Assembly: GCA_964440735.1 (NCBI GenBank)
Contig: CAYTTK010000145.1
Coordinates: 1-6,487 of the forward strand
DNA length: 6,487 nucleotides
Reading direction: 5' to 3'
Origin: CAZBWE01 sp964440735
Lineage (GTDB): Bacteria; Planctomycetota; Phycisphaerae; Sedimentisphaerales; Anaerobacaceae
Numbering within the stretch: the stretch's first letter is position 1; each line of letters opens with the position of its first letter. The translations under genes and the position numbers were made by a program. This document shows, piece after piece, positions 4,207 to 6,487 of the stretch. The notes beneath the pieces are model-generated. The model was not told where the DNA came from. It was given only the letters and a program-made list of their open reading frames with translations, and ran no database searches.

Positions 4207-6487
4207 ATGATTAAGGTGTTTCTCGTTTTCTTCTGTGGAGCTTTGGTCTTCTTCTGTGGAGTCACAGATTCCTATGGTGCAGATCTATATGATTCTGCTT
4301 TGCTCTTTAATTCTGCATATATTCAAAATTCGGATATAAATTTCCGAAAGATATCGGAATTTTATGGCCTTAAATGCAAAGAAATAGACCTCTTAGCAAC
4401 TACTTTAACGGATGCTTTACTGAAAGATGAAGATGGTAATTACTACAAAGCTATTGGTATTAATGCTGCTACCCTTGAGTGTGAAGATTCAGTATTATTG
4501 GATAGTATAGAATTGAGTATATTGAAACATGCTGTTGATGGCGGTGGCACCAATCTTCTTATATCTGAGGTAAATGCTTCAGCCGATATGTATGACTACA
4601 GCGCTCTCAGATATTTGACAGATACCAGAGTCGTGGGAGCATCTTGGATGAGTGGGAACAATAACTGGATTGTTTCTGAAAGTCATCCTTTGGTCTCTAA
4701 GGAATTTACTGGCCGGGCAGTTCCTTTTAGTGGGAATAATTGCGCCTATTCTCTCTTACTTTCTGAGGCGGTGGAGCCCATCATATCCTCTAAAGACGAC
4801 AATTCGATAGAACACCCGATATTTGCAGCCCTCTCATTAGGAAGTGGAAGTATATTTGTTAATGGTAGTGTTCCCCAGTCAAATCTTGAAGATTCTCAAA
4901 TGTATCAGATTTATACTCCTAAGGGATTCCATAATATTTGTCCAACAATGATGTTTATTCGATATTCCTGCGGTGACGAGGTCTGGCACAATGATCATAA
5001 TTATGCCAATCTGACAATAGACGATTCAAAACTTATGGAACCTTTTTCTCACTTGAGTTATGCGGGACTTCTCTCAGAAATGGAGAGTCACAATTTTCAT
5101 ACAACCATAGCTTTTGCACCAAAAAATTACCTTACATCGGAAGATGCCGTTATAAACATTTTCCTAAACCATCCTGAAAGATTCTCGCTCGTCTGCCATG
5201 GAAACAATAATGATGGGTATGAGTTCTGGCATTACGAAGGTGATTCATTGGATCCAGCACATTATCCTCCTCCTCTTGCACAGCAAGAGGAGGATATTGT
5301 GACAGGGTTAACCAGAATGATGGAGCATGAAAGAATTACCGGTATTCCCTTCGGAAAAGTGATGATATTCCCCATGGGTATATCATCTACCCAGACGTTA
5401 GTATTGCTGAAAGCTTATAATTTCAACGCCACGGTGAATGCACAGCATGTTCCTTCGGATGCTATTAGTTCCAGGAATTGGGATTATTTAATGAATCCAG
5501 CAGACTTAAATTATGGCGGTTTTTCAAGAATTACCAGAAGACATCCATGCAGTTCTTATAATCCCAATATTTTTGATACTAAGTGGTGGGCATTCCAACT
5601 TTTTGTGGATAAACCATTGTTACTTTATTCTCATGAAGGTCAAATTTTCTCACAGGGAATAGATGGATTTAATTATGGGGCTGACTTCATTAATGATTCG
5701 ATTATTGGAAGTGTAGAATGGAAGTCACTGGGAGACATCATCAAAAAGTTATATATGCAAAAAACTAACGACGACGGGAGTATAGATGTAAAATTCTACG
5801 GAAATAATATCCTTTTCTCTAACGAAACGGATGAAACACACCTTTACCATTTTAAAAAAGAAGAGTGGATGAATGTGCCAATTATTGAGGTAATGGTCGA
5901 TTCAGTTTCAATCAGTTATGACATTGTTGGTGGCACCCTTCAATTTGATTTGCTAATCTCCCCTTTTACTACTAAGGAAATATTGATTACTTATAGCTCT
6001 GGCGACAAAGATTTTGCCGTTTCTAACCCGGGTATATCTATCGATAGATTGAAGGATTCAGTCTGTATGGTTGCATATGTATATAATCTGGGGAATGTTG
6101 GAGGTCCTTGTCCTGTTCAATTTTTTGACGGGATCCCAGAGAGTGGTCAATCTATTGCACTTACAACAATTGAACGAATTGACCCCGATTCAGCCGAGGT
6201 TATTCAAGTGCCTTTGCCAGAGCTTTCTCCTGGACTTCATTACATCTATGTAAAGTTGGATCCCCAGAACATAATTTTAGAGTCAAATGAGACTAATAAT
6301 ATAGCCTTTACCACAATAGAAGTTCCAGTAGTAGAAGCTCCAATAGTAGAAGCCCCAACCTATATTATAATTAACGATTTCGAATACGAAGATTCACCCT
6401 TAGATCATGGTTGGGTGATTAATGAAGGAGAAGGAGAGGTAATTACAGTATATGATGATAGTTTAGATAGTCGTGTCATGCAGGTAA
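4207..6487 (+). CDS. Large exported protein with NodB-like polysaccharide deacetylase-type and CARDB domains (3' end missing)
   Basis: The frame runs without a stop from ATG 4207 through the right edge, giving 760 residues so far. Residues 1-25 form a signal peptide: Lys3, a hydrophobic core at 4-19, and probable cleavage after Ala25. Residues 27-240 look like an alpha/beta domain, possibly of the class I amidotransferase-like fold, with an Ala-Val-Asp-Gly-Gly-Gly-Thr-Asn-Leu-Leu turn; this is tentative. Residues 255-500 resemble NodB-type deacetylases: Thr-Ile-Asp-Asp (Asp272/Asp273), Cys-His-Gly-Asn-Asn-Asn (His331), Phe-Pro-Met-Gly (388-391) and Tyr-Ser-His (His476). A conserved-looking Trp-Lys-Ser-Leu-Gly region starts at 505. 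A CARDB domain (about 605-706) ends in the typical Glu-Ser-Asn-Glu-Thr-Asn-Asn (692-698). A linker (707-718) leads into a new domain with an Asp-Phe-Glu-Tyr opening, perhaps carbohydrate-binding. It would act outside the cytoplasm, probably trimming, deacetylating or binding the polymer made by its neighbours. Activity is uncertain because one expected metal ligand is missing. Confidence 0.82.
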   Translation, partial: MIKVFLVFFCGALVFFCGVTDSYGADLYDSALLFNSAYIQNSDINFRKISEFYGLKCKEIDLLATTLTDALLKDEDGNYYKAIGINAATLECEDSVLLDSIELSILKHAVDGGGTNLLISEVNASADMYDYSALRYLTDTRVVGASWMSGNNNWIVSESHPLVSKEFTGRAVPFSGNNCAYSLLLSEAVEPIISSKDDNSIEHPIFAALSLGSGSIFVNGSVPQSNLEDSQMYQIYTPKGFHNICPTMMFIRYSCGDEVWHNDHNYANLTIDDSKLMEPFSHLSYAGLLSEMESHNFHTTIAFAPKNYLTSEDAVINIFLNHPERFSLVCHGNNNDGYEFWHYEGDSLDPAHYPPPLAQQEEDIVTGLTRMMEHERITGIPFGKVMIFPMGISSTQTLVLLKAYNFNATVNAQHVPSDAISSRNWDYLMNPADLNYGGFSRITRRHPCSSYNPNIFDTKWWAFQLFVDKPLLLYSHEGQIFSQGIDGFNYGADFINDSIIGSVEWKSLGDIIKKLYMQKTNDDGSIDVKFYGNNILFSNETDETHLYHFKKEEWMNVPIIEVMVDSVSISYDIVGGTLQFDLLISPFTTKEILITYSSGDKDFAVSNPGISIDRLKDSVCMVAYVYNLGNVGGPCPVQFFDGIPESGQSIALTTIERIDPDSAEVIQVPLPELSPGLHYIYVKLDPQNIILESNETNNIAFTTIEVPVVEAPIVEAPTYIIINDFEYEDSPLDHGWVINEGEGEVITVYDDSLDSRVMQV
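4225..4261 (+). repeat. Tandem duplication inside the signal peptide
   Basis: Two copies of a 16-base unit (4225-4240 and 4246-4261) match at 15 of 16 positions with a period of 21 bases, exactly seven codons. They encode Val-Phe-Phe-Cys-Gly twice in the hydrophobic core of the signal peptide. The phase-preserving period points to a small in-frame duplication. Confidence 0.75.
5268..5294 (+). repeat. Strong hairpin inside the exported-protein gene
   Basis: A perfect 12-base stem, TCCTCCTCTTGC (5268-5279) with GCAAGAGGAGGA (5283-5294), closes on a three-base loop ACA. It encodes the Pro-Pro-Leu-Ala-Gln-Gln-Glu-Glu-Asp segment around residue 358. The left arm contains CCTCCT, like the 16S rRNA anti-Shine-Dalgarno end, and the right arm contains GAGGAGG, a strong Shine-Dalgarno sequence. 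No T-run follows, so it is not an ordinary terminator. Confidence 0.7.
6325..6354 (+). repeat. Two-copy 15-base repeat coding for a Pro-Val-Glu-Ala linker
   Basis: Two adjacent 15-base units (6325-6339, 6340-6354) agree at 13 of 15 positions and code for Pro-Val-Val-Glu-Ala and Pro-Ile-Val-Glu-Ala, followed by Pro-Thr. The repeat sits exactly between the CARDB domain and the next domain, as an extended spacer would. Confidence 0.7.

Noticed and set aside
6036..6049. Perfect 14-base palindrome ATCTATCGATAGAT
   Set aside because: It lies in coding sequence, is isolated, and has no partner site; it is likely chance.
6071..6253. A 60-codon + strand frame near the right edge
   Set aside because: It lies in another frame within the CARDB-coding part of the large exported-protein gene, which is open throughout and gives recognisable domains.
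1..6487. CRISPR array, tRNA, rRNA, insertion sequence
   Set aside because: I looked for spaced direct repeats, cloverleaf-like sequences, rRNA-like stretches, transposase motifs and terminal inverted repeats, and saw none.

Overview
The window is a one-directional piece of a bacterial surface-polysaccharide gene cluster, with every gene on the + strand. The DNA is AT-rich (under about 40% G+C by eye) and uses ordinary bacterial ATG starts with Shine-Dalgarno sites. The species cannot be named from this sequence. The C-terminal pattern of the first gene and the design of the last one resemble proteins I associate with uncultured, mostly Gram-negative environmental lineages, but that is an impression.

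Layout: (1) 1-254, the 3' end of a GT-B glycosyltransferase of the CgeB / Glyco_trans_1_2 type. (2) 255-528, a 274-base gap with no convincing gene. (3) 529-1446, a complete GT-A family 2 glycosyltransferase. (4) 1549-2940, a polytopic membrane protein of the O-antigen ligase / polymerase superfamily (WaaL/Wzy type). (5) 3085-4098, a complete GT-B family 4 glycosyltransferase. (6) 4207-6487, the first 760 residues of a large exported protein that runs off the right edge. It has a signal peptide, an alpha/beta N-terminal domain that may be amidotransferase-like, a NodB-like polysaccharide deacetylase-type domain, a CARDB domain, a short Pro-Val-Glu-Ala linker and the beginning of another domain.

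Together the three glycosyltransferases would build a lipid-linked oligosaccharide at the cytoplasmic face of the membrane, and the polytopic protein would polymerise or ligate it on the outer side. The last protein probably acts on, or binds, the finished polymer outside the cytoplasm. No flippase, chain-length regulator, priming transferase or export channel is visible here, so the rest of the pathway must lie outside the window.

The gaps between genes (274, 102, 144 and 108 bases) are long for a tight operon, and I see no convincing terminator or promoter in them. I do not see a wholly new system. The most distinctive item is the last protein: its deacetylase-type domain appears to have lost one of the usual metal-binding histidines, and its coding sequence contains a repeat-built signal peptide and a strong internal hairpin over a Shine-Dalgarno-like stretch.
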